A stretch of 9,437 bases of DNA from Bacteroidales bacterium. GTDB taxonomy: Bacteria > Bacteroidota > Bacteroidia > Bacteroidales > VadinHA17. The translations under genes and the position numbers were made by a program. Shown here in pieces: positions 1-7,006 of this stretch. The DNA is taken from contig WFRO01000254.1 of NCBI GenBank assembly GCA_015486475.1, forward strand, positions 1-9,437, in the 5' to 3' direction. Position 1 is the first letter of the stretch, and every line of letters begins with the position of its first letter. The notes under the pieces were generated by a model. It saw only the letters and a program-made list of their open reading frames with translations, was not told the DNA's origin and made no database searches.

Positions 1-2318
1 CGCTTTCCCTGCCCCAGCGAGTCGATCCTGCGGTCGCGGAGGATGATATCATACAGGTCGGCGCCCTGCCGGAAGGTCACGCCGGCGTTCATCTCCCCGG
101 AGAAACTGTTCAGAGCCCGCGACACCGAGGAGAGATCGATGCCATACTCTGTCATCAGCAGGGGGTCGAAGATAAGATGGATCTCGGGACGTTTGTAAAA
201 AGGTCTGCTGGAATAGGTGTAGTTCACCGATTCGAGCGTGCCCAGAAGATAGTCCAGATCGTGTGCCACCTGCTGCATCAGGGAATAGTCCTCCCCTCTG
301 ATAACCATCTCCTCCTCATTGCTTCCCATGCCGAGGAGACGCTGGAAATTTCCGAGCATGTTCTGTCCGGCCCCTCCGCCCCCGCCACCGGCCATGGCGC
401 TGCTCACACCGATGCCGGCATTGTTGACATACCGGAACTTGGCACGTATATCGCTGATGATGTCCTGGATACTGCGGCCGGAGATCTTTTTGTAATCTTT
501 TTTCAGCTTCATGGTGATCACCGCCTGACCTACCCGTATGTTGCTGATGATCTCCTTCTGCTCCTGCATCTTTTCCAGGACGTCTTCAATGTTCTTCACC
601 AGCGCATCGGTGGTGGCCAGGGTAGCCCCTTCGGCCATGCCCACATGGATCACGATGGCATTGCTCTTCTCTTCGGTGACGTTCTTTACATTGAGCGCCA
701 GGACGATAAAAACGGTGATGAAAAAGAGCGCCACGGCCCCCAGCACCGTTGCTGCGGGATTTCGCAGGCCGGTCTTCAGCAGGAGGACATAGATCTGGAT
801 GATCCTGTTGTCAAGGGTCATCTTCTCATACAGGGGTTTCCCCCTGTAACGGCGGCTCAGCACCGAGTGGGTCGTCATGGGGATGAAGAGGACAGCCACC
901 ATCAGAGAGACGATCAGCGTGGAGATGATGGAGACACTGATCTCACGCCCCAGCAGCTTGATGAGCATGTTCTGCGAGAAGAGGAAAGGTACAAAGACCA
1001 TCACCGTGGTGAGGGTGGCCGCGAATACGGATCGCCACACCTCGCGCGTGCCTTCTGTCACCGCCATCGCCGGCGGCTCCCCCCGCGCCGACCGCCGGTA
1101 GATGTTCTCCAGCACCACCACAGAGTTGTCCAGCAGCATGCCGATGGCCAGCACCATGCCGATGAGGGAGAAGCTGTTCAGCGTGATGTTGAAAGCATAA
1201 AAGAGATTGAAAGCCGTGAAGATGGAGATGGGCAGGGCCAGCGCCACAAAAGCCACCACCCGCAGGTTCTTCAGGAAGATCCACAGCACCAGGATGGCCA
1301 GGAGACCTCCTATCAGCGCCAGCCGCATGATCTGGTCGATGTTCTTCTCCATCGTTTCGGCCACGTTCGACTGGATGATGATCTGCAGCCCCAGGTTCTT
1401 GTATTTTTTGTTCAGGTCGTCGATGACCTGCTGTGTTCTGTGGGAGAGGTCGATGAGGTTGGAGCGCGTATCGTTCACCAGGGCCAGGGAGACGGCGTTC
1501 TTCCCGTTGACACGACTCAGGGAGGTCTCCTCTTTCAGGCCGAAGAACACCTGTGCCACATCTTTCAGCAACACCGGTCCCGGCGCCACGACGATGTTCT
1601 CTATCTGCGTGACGTCGCTGAAATCCGAGGATACATGCACGAAGTAACGCATTCCTTCATCGTACACGTTACCGGCATAGGTGCGTATGCCCGAGTTGCT
1701 CGCCAGCATCTCCCGCACCCTGGCCGGCGTCACATGATAGGCCTTGCAGGCATCATCATCGAGACGCACCTCCACGGTGCGCTCGCGTCCCCCGTAGATC
1801 TGCACCCCCGCGATGCCGTCGATGTTCTCCAGAGGCGGCCGTATCTTCTTGTCCACGAGGGCACGCACCCGGTCCACATCCCCTTCGCCGGTCACCTGCA
1901 GCTCCATAAAACGGCGGCTCATCTGCTCGGGATCGATGCGTACCACCACGGCCCGGAAGCCCTGCGGCAGGACAGCGCGTTTGCTGTTCACCTTCTCCTG
2001 CAGCTTGAGATAGGCCAGCTTGATGTTGGTGCTCTTCTTGAACGATACCGTGATGGTAGAACGCCGGCTCCCCACCGACGAACGCAGCTCCTCAATGCCC
2101 TCCAGCGTGCTCACGGCCTCCTCCAGGGGGATCACCGCCACGTTCTCCATATAGTCGGGATCCACCTCCAGCGGCGACATCACCTGCACGATCAGAAAGG
2201 GGAACTCGGGGTTGGGATAAAGCTCAACAGGAAGCTGCCGGTACGAGACATACCCCAGGAGGGTAAGCCCGATGAAGAGCATGCTGATCAGTACTTTCCT
2301 GTTGATAATGAACTTCAT
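1..2318 (-). CDS. RND-family efflux permease, second copy (3' end cut by window edge)
   Basis: Inner-membrane proton-driven efflux permease of the RND superfamily (HAE1-like). About 772 codons are visible, starting MKFIINRKVL; RND pumps are usually 1000-1050 residues, so roughly 250 C-terminal residues lie outside the window. One transmembrane helix at about residues 8-26 is followed by the first periplasmic porter region (about 30-330). Helices 2-6 (about 333-482) and helix 7 (about 520-541) come next, then part of the second periplasmic region. Helix 4 carries LLDNSVVVLEN (about 395-405), so the first AcrB aspartate (D407) is kept and D408 is Asn. A Gly-rich stretch (AMAGGGGGAG, about 641-650) sits in the second porter region. 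The ATG at 2318 lies 13 nt after the stop of the upstream permease, so the two are almost certainly co-transcribed. It may pair with that permease, as MdtB and MdtC do, or work alone. The family call is firm; the substrate is unknown. Confidence 0.95.
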   Translation of the reverse strand, partial: MKFIINRKVLISMLFIGLTLLGYVSYRQLPVELYPNPEFPFLIVQVMSPLEVDPDYMENVAVIPLEEAVSTLEGIEELRSSVGSRRSTITVSFKKSTNIKLAYLKLQEKVNSKRAVLPQGFRAVVVRIDPEQMSRRFMELQVTGEGDVDRVRALVDKKIRPPLENIDGIAGVQIYGGRERTVEVRLDDDACKAYHVTPARVREMLASNSGIRTYAGNVYDEGMRYFVHVSSDFSDVTQIENIVVAPGPVLLKDVAQVFFGLKEETSLSRVNGKNAVSLALVNDTRSNLIDLSHRTQQVIDDLNKKYKNLGLQIIIQSNVAETMEKNIDQIMRLALIGGLLAILVLWIFLKNLRVVAFVALALPISIFTAFNLFYAFNITLNSFSLIGMVLAIGMLLDNSVVVLENIYRRSARGEPPAMAVTEGTREVWRSVFAATLTTVMVFVPFLFSQNMLIKLLGREISVSIISTLIVSLMVAVLFIPMTTHSVLSRRYRGKPLYEKMTLDNRIIQIYVLLLKTGLRNPAATVLGAVALFFITVFIVLALNVKNVTEEKSNAIVIHVGMAEGATLATTDALVKNIEDVLEKMQEQKEIISNIRVGQAVITMKLKKDYKKISGRSIQDIISDIRAKFRYVNNAGIGVSSAMAGGGGGGAGQNMLGNFQRLLGMGSNEEEMVIRGEDYSLMQQVAHDLDYLLGTLESVNYTYSSRPFYKRPEIHLIFDPLLMTEYGIDLSSVSRALNSFSGEMNAGVTFRQGADLYDIILRDRRIDSLGQGK

Positions 2319-2331
2319 CTGTGCAAAAGGC

Positions 2332-5300
2332 TCATTCCTGTGTTTCTGGGATCAATTCTTTTTTCCCCGTGATCATCTCCTTCAGGCTATCCAGGATATC
2401 GTAGAAGCAGGGGATCACCACGAGGGTGAGGAGGGTGGAGGTGGTCAGTCCCCCGATGACGGCCAGGGCCATGGAAGAGCGCAGGGCCACGTTCTCGCCG
2501 AAGCCGATGATCAGCGGCAGCAGTGCCAGCACGGTGGTGAGGCTGGTCATGAGGATGGGACGTATGCGCTGACGTCCCGCCTCGACGATAGCCTCGCGGC
2601 GTGGCAGGCCCTCCTGCCGCAGCTGGTTGATGCGGTCGACCAGGATGATCGAGTCGTTCACCGCGATGCCCGCCAGCAGGATGACGCCGATGAGGGCCAT
2701 GATGTCGAGGGGTCTTCCCAGCGCCAGGAAGAGCAGCACCGTGCCCACCCCTGCCAGGGGTATCGTCAGCAGGATGGTGAAAGGATGCACCAGCGACTCG
2801 AACTGTGAGGCCAGCACCATATACACCAGCACGATCGACAGCAACAGGGCAAAGCCCAGGTTACCCATCGACTCTTTCCGCTGGGCCTCCTCGCCGGTGA
2901 TACTGATGCGGTAGTCCTGTGGTATCTCGATGTCCTGCAGCGTTGCCGATATCCTGGCCGACATCTTGTCCAGCGCTTCTTTCTTGCCCATCTGGGCGGT
3001 GATGCGCACGATGCGGCTCTGGTTGCGGCGCAGGATCTCCCGCGGCGAGACAGCCTCCCGTATGTCGGCGATCTCGGCCAGCCGCACCGCCTGGTTGCCT
3101 TTGCGTATCACCAGGTCGGAGAGTGCTTTGCGGTCCATCTGCGGCAGTTTCAACACGATGGGGTCCATCTCACCATCTATCTCGACGTTGCCGCTCTCAC
3201 GGCCCGTGAGCTTGTTTTTGAGCGTTGCCGTGACGGTGGCCACATCCAGGTCGTACATGCCGGCCCGCAGGCGGTCGATCACCACCTCCAGCTCGGGAGC
3301 GCCCTCGCCGACAGAGGTCTTGATGTTGTACAGCCCTTTCACACCCTGTATCTTCGCGGCCACCTCGCCGGCGAGCTGTTGCAGCACCTGCTGGTCCTCT
3401 CCCTGCACCTCTACGACCACCGGCGCTTCGCTGGTGCCCAGGATGCTCTGCAGGGCTGTCTCGCCCGTGGAGAAATCCAGTTTCATGCCGGGGACACCTC
3501 CCGCCACATCCCCCAGGGCTCTGATCAGCTCGTCGGTATGTACGCCGGCTTTTTTCTTCAGCACGATGCGTATCGATCCGTTGTTCTCGCCCTGGAACAC
3601 TGCCTGTATGTCGCCTCCCTCACTGCTCTCACTGCCCACATGGGTGTAAAGGGTCTCCAGGTCGTCGCCGGTCATCTCCCGGATGACCGTCTCCAGGTTC
3701 TGCAAAGCCGCTGAGGTACGCTCCAGGGTGGTCCCTTCGGGCAGCGTCACCTTCATCACCACCTGGCGCGAGTCGGCCGGCGGCATGAACTCCATGCCCA
3801 GAAAAGGCAGCAGCAGGTAAGACCCCACCACCAGGAAGAGAGCCGCGGCGGTCACCGCCCAGCGGTGCCGCAACACTTTCTTCAAAACAGCAGCATAGCC
3901 GTGGAACTTCACCGAGTAGTGGGTAGGCTTCACCGGGCGGTTGCGGAAGATATAGTAGTAGAGCATGGGGATCAGGAAGATGGCCACAAAGAGGGAGGAG
4001 AGCAGCGAGAAGGCCACCGTCCAGGCCTCGTCCCTGAAGAGCTCGCCCGAGGCGCCATGGAGATAGACGATGGGCAGGAAGACGACGATGGTGGTGAGCG
4101 TCGAGGCGGTGATGGCGCCGCCCACCTGCGCCGTGCCGGTGACCGCTGCGGCCCGCACGTCGAGCCCCGCTTCGCTGTTGCGGAAGATATTCTCCATCAC
4201 CACGATGGCGTTGTCCACCAGCATGCCGGCGCCCAGCGCCAGCCCCCCCAGTGTCATGATGTTAAGCGTCAACCCGCCGAAATACATCAGGTTGAAAGTG
4301 GCGATGATCGAGACGGGGATGGCCAGGCTGATGATCAGCGTCACCCCCACGCGGCGCAGGAAGAGGTACAGTACCAGAATGGCCAGGACAATGCCCAGCA
4401 GCGCAGTATTCTTCACGCCGGAGACGGCGTTGCTGATATAAGCGCCCTGATCGTTCACGCGGATAAGATGATACCCTGTCAGCGACGCCTCCATCTCCTG
4501 CAGGCGTTCGTTCACCTGCTCCACCGCCTTGACCGTATTGAAACGTGTCTCCTTGTATATCGAGAGACCCAGGCATCGCTTTCCGTTGATGCGCACAATG
4601 TTTTCTGGCCTCTTGTTTTGGAACGAGATCTCAGCCACCTCTCCCAGGAACACCGGAACGCGCGTCACCCCTGCCGCCGGTTGCTGACCCTGCGGCACCT
4701 GTTCCAGGGGCTTGTAGCCCACGATGATGCCGCGGAAATCATCCAGGTTGCGCAGGAGGCTCACGCCTTTGACGATGTACTTCTTCCCCATCTCCGTTAC
4801 GCTCCCGCCGGACACCGTACGGTTGAAGGCCTGGATGCGCTGCCCCACACCGTCGAGGGTGAGGCCGAAAGAGCGCAGCAGGTACTCGTCGGTGCTGATG
4901 ACCACCTCACCCTCTTCGCCGCCGGAGATATCCACGCCGGCGATGCCGTCGAGCCGCACCAGCTCATTGCGTATATAGTTCTGCGCCACCACCCGCAGAC
5001 GGTTCATGTCGGTGATGTTGTCATGGGTGAGGGCCAGCTGCATCACCGGCGCGCTGTTGGGATCGTGACGCGTGATGTTGAGCTCATCGATGTCGCGGTC
5101 CTGGCTCACCGACCCCAGGGCCTTCTGCAGGTCGAGGAAAGCCTCGTCCATATCCTTGTTCCAGGTATAGGCTACCGTGATGCGGGCCCTTCCGCTGCGG
5201 CAGACGGAAAAGACCTGCACCACCCCCCGCTGCCGGATGGCCAGCGACTCGATGTTCTTCACATACCGTTTCTCCATCTCTTCGGGAGGACGCTCCCCCG

Positions 5301-5454
5301 CCTTCACCTCGATGTACAGCCGGGGATTGTTCAGGTCGGGAAAGAGATCGACCCCCAGCTTGTCGTACGAGATCCACCCCAGCAGCACCACCGCCAGCGT
5401 GACCATCAGCACCGTCACCGGGTAATCGACAGCAAAAGTTACAAGTTTCTTCAT
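2332..5454 (-). CDS. RND-family efflux permease, first copy (complete, 1040 aa)
   Basis: Complete RND efflux permease (HAE1/AcrB-like) that would trimerise in the inner membrane and export substrate by proton antiport through the adaptor and TolC-like channel encoded upstream. The layout is the duplicated RND fold: helix 1 (about 10-28), porter region (30-345), helices 2-6 (about 350-505), helix 7 (about 531-552), second porter region (555-860) and helices 8-12 (about 865-1020). Relay positions: helix 4 has GMLVDNAIVVMEN, so D414 matches AcrB D407 and N415 replaces D408. Helix 10 has GIAVNDSIILVD, so N933 sits where AcrB has K940 and D934 follows. Helix 11 keeps R963 and T970 (AcrB R971/T978 by local alignment, RPILMTSL). 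The ATG at 5454 is preceded by AAAGGAT at a plausible SD distance. The stop (TGA, 2332-2334) is 13 nt before the next permease. A 466-nt repeat-filled gap separates it from the adaptor. I see no signature for metal-type (CusA) over drug-type substrates. Confidence 0.96.
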   Translation of the reverse strand: MKKLVTFAVDYPVTVLMVTLAVVLLGWISYDKLGVDLFPDLNNPRLYIEVKAGERPPEEMEKRYVKNIESLAIRQRGVVQVFSVCRSGRARITVAYTWNKDMDEAFLDLQKALGSVSQDRDIDELNITRHDPNSAPVMQLALTHDNITDMNRLRVVAQNYIRNELVRLDGIAGVDISGGEEGEVVISTDEYLLRSFGLTLDGVGQRIQAFNRTVSGGSVTEMGKKYIVKGVSLLRNLDDFRGIIVGYKPLEQVPQGQQPAAGVTRVPVFLGEVAEISFQNKRPENIVRINGKRCLGLSIYKETRFNTVKAVEQVNERLQEMEASLTGYHLIRVNDQGAYISNAVSGVKNTALLGIVLAILVLYLFLRRVGVTLIISLAIPVSIIATFNLMYFGGLTLNIMTLGGLALGAGMLVDNAIVVMENIFRNSEAGLDVRAAAVTGTAQVGGAITASTLTTIVVFLPIVYLHGASGELFRDEAWTVAFSLLSSLFVAIFLIPMLYYYIFRNRPVKPTHYSVKFHGYAAVLKKVLRHRWAVTAAALFLVVGSYLLLPFLGMEFMPPADSRQVVMKVTLPEGTTLERTSAALQNLETVIREMTGDDLETLYTHVGSESSEGGDIQAVFQGENNGSIRIVLKKKAGVHTDELIRALGDVAGGVPGMKLDFSTGETALQSILGTSEAPVVVEVQGEDQQVLQQLAGEVAAKIQGVKGLYNIKTSVGEGAPELEVVIDRLRAGMYDLDVATVTATLKNKLTGRESGNVEIDGEMDPIVLKLPQMDRKALSDLVIRKGNQAVRLAEIADIREAVSPREILRRNQSRIVRITAQMGKKEALDKMSARISATLQDIEIPQDYRISITGEEAQRKESMGNLGFALLLSIVLVYMVLASQFESLVHPFTILLTIPLAGVGTVLLFLALGRPLDIMALIGVILLAGIAVNDSIILVDRINQLRQEGLPRREAIVEAGRQRIRPILMTSLTTVLALLPLIIGFGENVALRSSMALAVIGGLTTSTLLTLVVIPCFYDILDSLKEMITGKKELIPETQE

Positions 5455-5473
5455 TTTGATCCTTTTGTAGGAT
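5455..5473 (-). promoter_or_regulatory. Ribosome binding site of first permease, inside a small hairpin
   Basis: Read on the minus strand this is ATCCTACAAAAGGATCAAA directly before the permease ATG. AAAGGA is a fair Shine-Dalgarno match about 6-7 nt from the start, stronger than anything before the other genes here. The same bases form a 5-bp stem (ATCCT/AGGAT, loop ACAAA) that could partly mask it. The pairing is real, but the stem is short and may be too weak to matter. Confidence 0.4.
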
Positions 5474-5515
5474 TATTCATTCAATCATTCAATCATTCAC
5501 GCATTCATTCATTAT
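5474..5515. repeat. Degenerate tandem CATTCA-type words
   Basis: Plus strand shows tandem TCATTCAA-like units (period about 8) followed by shorter CATT words, directly upstream of the first permease. On the transcribed strand they read as GAATGA words, each holding an ATG overlapped by a TGA stop. It is a low-complexity tract with no coding potential that I can support. It forms the permease-proximal edge of the repeat block that splits the operon. Confidence 0.6.
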
Positions 5516-5531
5516 TGTTCCGGCACCTTTT

Positions 5532-5591
5532 AAGAAGTTTGGAGTGTGGAGTTTGGAGTGCCTGGAGTTATTATTCGAATTTCGCTTCATC
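5532..5591 (+). repeat. Dispersed direct repeat, copy 1 (60 bp)
   Basis: Begins AAGAAGTTTGGAGTG, continues through GGAGT words and ends with ATTCGAATTTCGCTTCATC. The same unit recurs at 8597 and 8760 in the same orientation, about 3 kb away. The centre holds the 8-bp palindrome ATTCGAAT, and the 3' end merges into octamer repeats (GCTTCATC, ATTTCATC, GCATTATC; 5584-5607). This copy lies between the adaptor and permease genes of the operon. Its function is unknown; it looks like a member of a genome-wide intergenic repeat family. Confidence 0.85.
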
Positions 5592-5660
5592 ATTTCATCG
5601 CATTATCGTTCGACATTCATCCTTCATCTTTCGAGCTTCCTTCCTCCGCGCCCCCTTGAT

Positions 5661-5672
5661 CCCCTAAAGGGG
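5661..5672. repeat. Small GC palindrome CCCCTAAAGGGG
   Basis: A 4-bp stem CCCC/GGGG with TAAA between, sitting between the 60-bp repeat copy and the 50-bp repeat. It could fold on either strand. It is too short and lacks a following T-run, so I do not call it a terminator. Confidence 0.45.
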
Positions 5673-5703
5673 AAACCCATCGCACACAGGTAAAATTTAT
5701 CCG

Positions 5704-5753
5704 GCTCTCCACTTCTTCATTCGGTGTTCGTTATTCTGTGTTCGATATTCATT
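5704..5753 (+). repeat. 50-bp dispersed repeat, copy A
   Basis: Starts GCTCTCCACTTCTTCATTC and ends GTGTTCGATATTCATT. It matches 8894-8943 over 50 bp with a single difference (G at 5723, A at 8913). In both places it follows a copy of the GGAGT/ATTCGAAT repeat in the same orientation, by 172 bp here and 134 bp there (start to start). No function can be assigned. Confidence 0.85.
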
Positions 5754-5757
5754 TAGC

Positions 5758-5796
5758 ACTTCATCGCTTTATCGCTTTATCGTTTCATCGTTCATC
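5758..5796. repeat. Octamer array RYTTYATC
   Basis: Four consecutive 8-bp units (ACTTCATC, GCTTTATC, GCTTTATC, GTTTCATC) followed by a 7-bp variant (GTTCATC). The same consensus forms arrays at 5584, 8651, 8814 and 9093. Confidence 0.75.
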
Positions 5797-5805
5797 GTCC
5801 CCTGT

Positions 5806-5827
5806 GCTCTGAGCCCTGAGCCCTGAG
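5806..5827. repeat. Heptamer tandem repeat CCCTGAG
   Basis: GCTCTGAG followed by two exact CCCTGAG units gives about three tandem copies of a 7-bp word. It is one of several 7-bp tandem words in these gaps (also GCACCTG at 5901, CCAGCAC at 8741 and ACTCCCT-like units near 8850-8881). Confidence 0.7.
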
Positions 5828-5843
5828 CTTCACCCAGCACCCC

Positions 5844-5860
5844 CGTCCGAACGGACGTTC
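5844..5860. repeat. Inverted repeat CGTCCGAACGGACG
   Basis: CGTCCG and CGGACG flank AA (5844-5857). An overlapping alternative pairing, GAAC/GTTC, spans 5849-5860. It lies about 60 nt downstream of the adaptor stop on the transcribed strand, so it could be a processing or attenuation hairpin, but no T-run follows. It may be only part of the repeat block. Confidence 0.4.
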
Positions 5861-5884
5861 GTCCCTGCCCGAATGGCTCGGTCA

Positions 5885-5898
5885 GGCGGGCGGGCGGG
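5885..5898 (+). other. Clustered G runs, possible G-quadruplex
   Basis: The plus strand has GG-C-GGG-C-GGG-C-GGG with single-base loops, a pattern that could fold as a quadruplex of two tetrads (three only if nearby G joins). It lies on the template strand just downstream of the adaptor stop codon. The identity is clear; folding in the cell is inference. Confidence 0.35.
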
Positions 5899-5900
5899 CA

Positions 5901-5920
5901 GCACCTGGCACCTGGCACCT
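5901..5920. repeat. Heptamer tandem repeat GCACCTG
   Basis: Nearly three exact tandem copies of the 7-bp word GCACCTG, ending at the base before the adaptor stop codon. The repeat block therefore abuts the adaptor gene with no unique spacer. Confidence 0.7.
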
Positions 5921-6979
5921 TTACTGGATCACTTTCACTTTCGACCGATCCCTCAACGTCTCAAACCCCCTGATCACCAAGCTCATGTTCTTCTTCAGTC
6001 CGCTCACCACCTCCACGTCCTGCGTGTTTTCGATGCCGGTTTGTATCCTCACCTCATGAGCCAGGCCGTTGTCCACAATGAAGACCCGTTTGCGGCCGCT
6101 CTCGGCCAGGATGTATTTTTTCGGGATCACGATGACGCTGTCCTTCCGCTGCAGGATGATGTCCGATCTGACGAACATGCCGGGGCGCAGCTTCAGCCGA
6201 GGGTTATCGATGGACATCTTCACCTGAAAGGTGCGTGTCTCCGTGCTGAGGGCCGGCGAGATACCAGTGATGATACCGGTGAGGGTATCCTCGCGGATCA
6301 CATAGTTGGTGATGCGCACCTGCTGGCGCAGCTTCACCTTCGGCATATATTTCTCCGGCAGGTTCACCTCCATGTACATCCTCCTGAAATCCATCAGTCG
6401 GAACATGTCCTGGCCCGCCGCCACGCGGACCCCTTCGGTATATTGGGACAGATCAACAATATACCCTGTAAAAGGAGCTCTGACCTTCAGTTTCTCCAGA
6501 CGCAGCACTGAATTGTCATAATCATTCTTTGCATTGATCATGGCCACCTCCGAGTTACGCAGGTCGCGCAGGGTCACCCCTCCTTTTTTATAGAGCGACT
6601 CCTGCTTCTGGTACTCCTGCCGGGAGATCTCCATGTTCAGCTTTTTGGAGGCGATGTTCAGGTTGTTCTCAAATTCTTTGTCCTCCAACAGAATGATCAG
6701 CGCGCCCTTTGCCACCTTGTCCCCCAGCTTGTAAGGCCTGCCGGTGGCAGGGTTGATCTGCAGGTGATACTTGCCGGCCACCTCATTTTTCACCAGCACC
6801 TCCTTGTCCGGCATCACGGTGCCACTGGTATTGATGAGGTCCTCGATCGAGCCGGTGGTCACCTTCATTACCGAGACGGGCAGGGCCACGTCCTTGTTAA
6901 AATTCCCTTCCCAGTTGCGGCACATGGTGAGCAGCAGGGGAAGGCTCAGGAAAAAGATCCATTTGAACAGTGTCTTCAT
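5921..6979 (-). CDS. HlyD/AcrA-type periplasmic adaptor of RND pump
   Basis: Periplasmic adaptor (membrane fusion protein) that links the RND permeases to the TolC-like channel. It is 352 residues, normal for the family. An N-terminal signal/anchor (about 1-20) has Cys20 at the end of a hydrophobic run, but the preceding LTM is a poor lipobox, so lipidation is uncertain. The two halves of the lipoyl/barrel-sandwich domain lie at about 55-100 and 165-195 (VRAPFTGYIVD is the usual second-half signature). They flank an alpha-helical hairpin of about 65 residues. The beta-barrel domain (about 200-275) ends in the typical LRPGMFV motif, and a membrane-proximal domain follows (about 280-352). The ATG at 6979 follows the channel gene by 27 nt, so the two are one unit. 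Downstream, a 466-nt repeat-filled gap separates it from its permease, which is unusual for such pairs. Confidence 0.95.
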   Translation of the reverse strand: MKTLFKWIFFLSLPLLLTMCRNWEGNFNKDVALPVSVMKVTTGSIEDLINTSGTVMPDKEVLVKNEVAGKYHLQINPATGRPYKLGDKVAKGALIILLEDKEFENNLNIASKKLNMEISRQEYQKQESLYKKGGVTLRDLRNSEVAMINAKNDYDNSVLRLEKLKVRAPFTGYIVDLSQYTEGVRVAAGQDMFRLMDFRRMYMEVNLPEKYMPKVKLRQQVRITNYVIREDTLTGIITGISPALSTETRTFQVKMSIDNPRLKLRPGMFVRSDIILQRKDSVIVIPKKYILAESGRKRVFIVDNGLAHEVRIQTGIENTQDVEVVSGLKKNMSLVIRGFETLRDRSKVKVIQ

Positions 6980-7006
6980 CTTTCCGGGTATTAAATGATT
7001 TATTTA

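Noticed and set aside
177..2372. Plus-strand open frame of 731 codons
   Set aside because: It is antisense to the second RND permease, whose minus-strand frame gives a full family match. The plus-strand product is His/Asp/Gln-rich with no recognisable domain, typical of a GC-rich shadow frame.
2332..5454. Heavy-metal (CusA/CzcA-type) permease
   Set aside because: No methionine relay or metal-type helix 4 motif was recognised, and no metal-binding partner gene is nearby. Drug/amphiphile-type is more likely but unproven.
3865..5667. Plus-strand open frame of 600 codons
   Set aside because: It is antisense to the first RND permease and runs into repeat DNA. Its composition is His/Arg/Asp-rich with no domain.
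6910..6979. Adaptor as a lipoprotein (Cys20)
   Set aside because: Met directly before the cysteine makes a poor lipobox, so it is left as possible rather than called.
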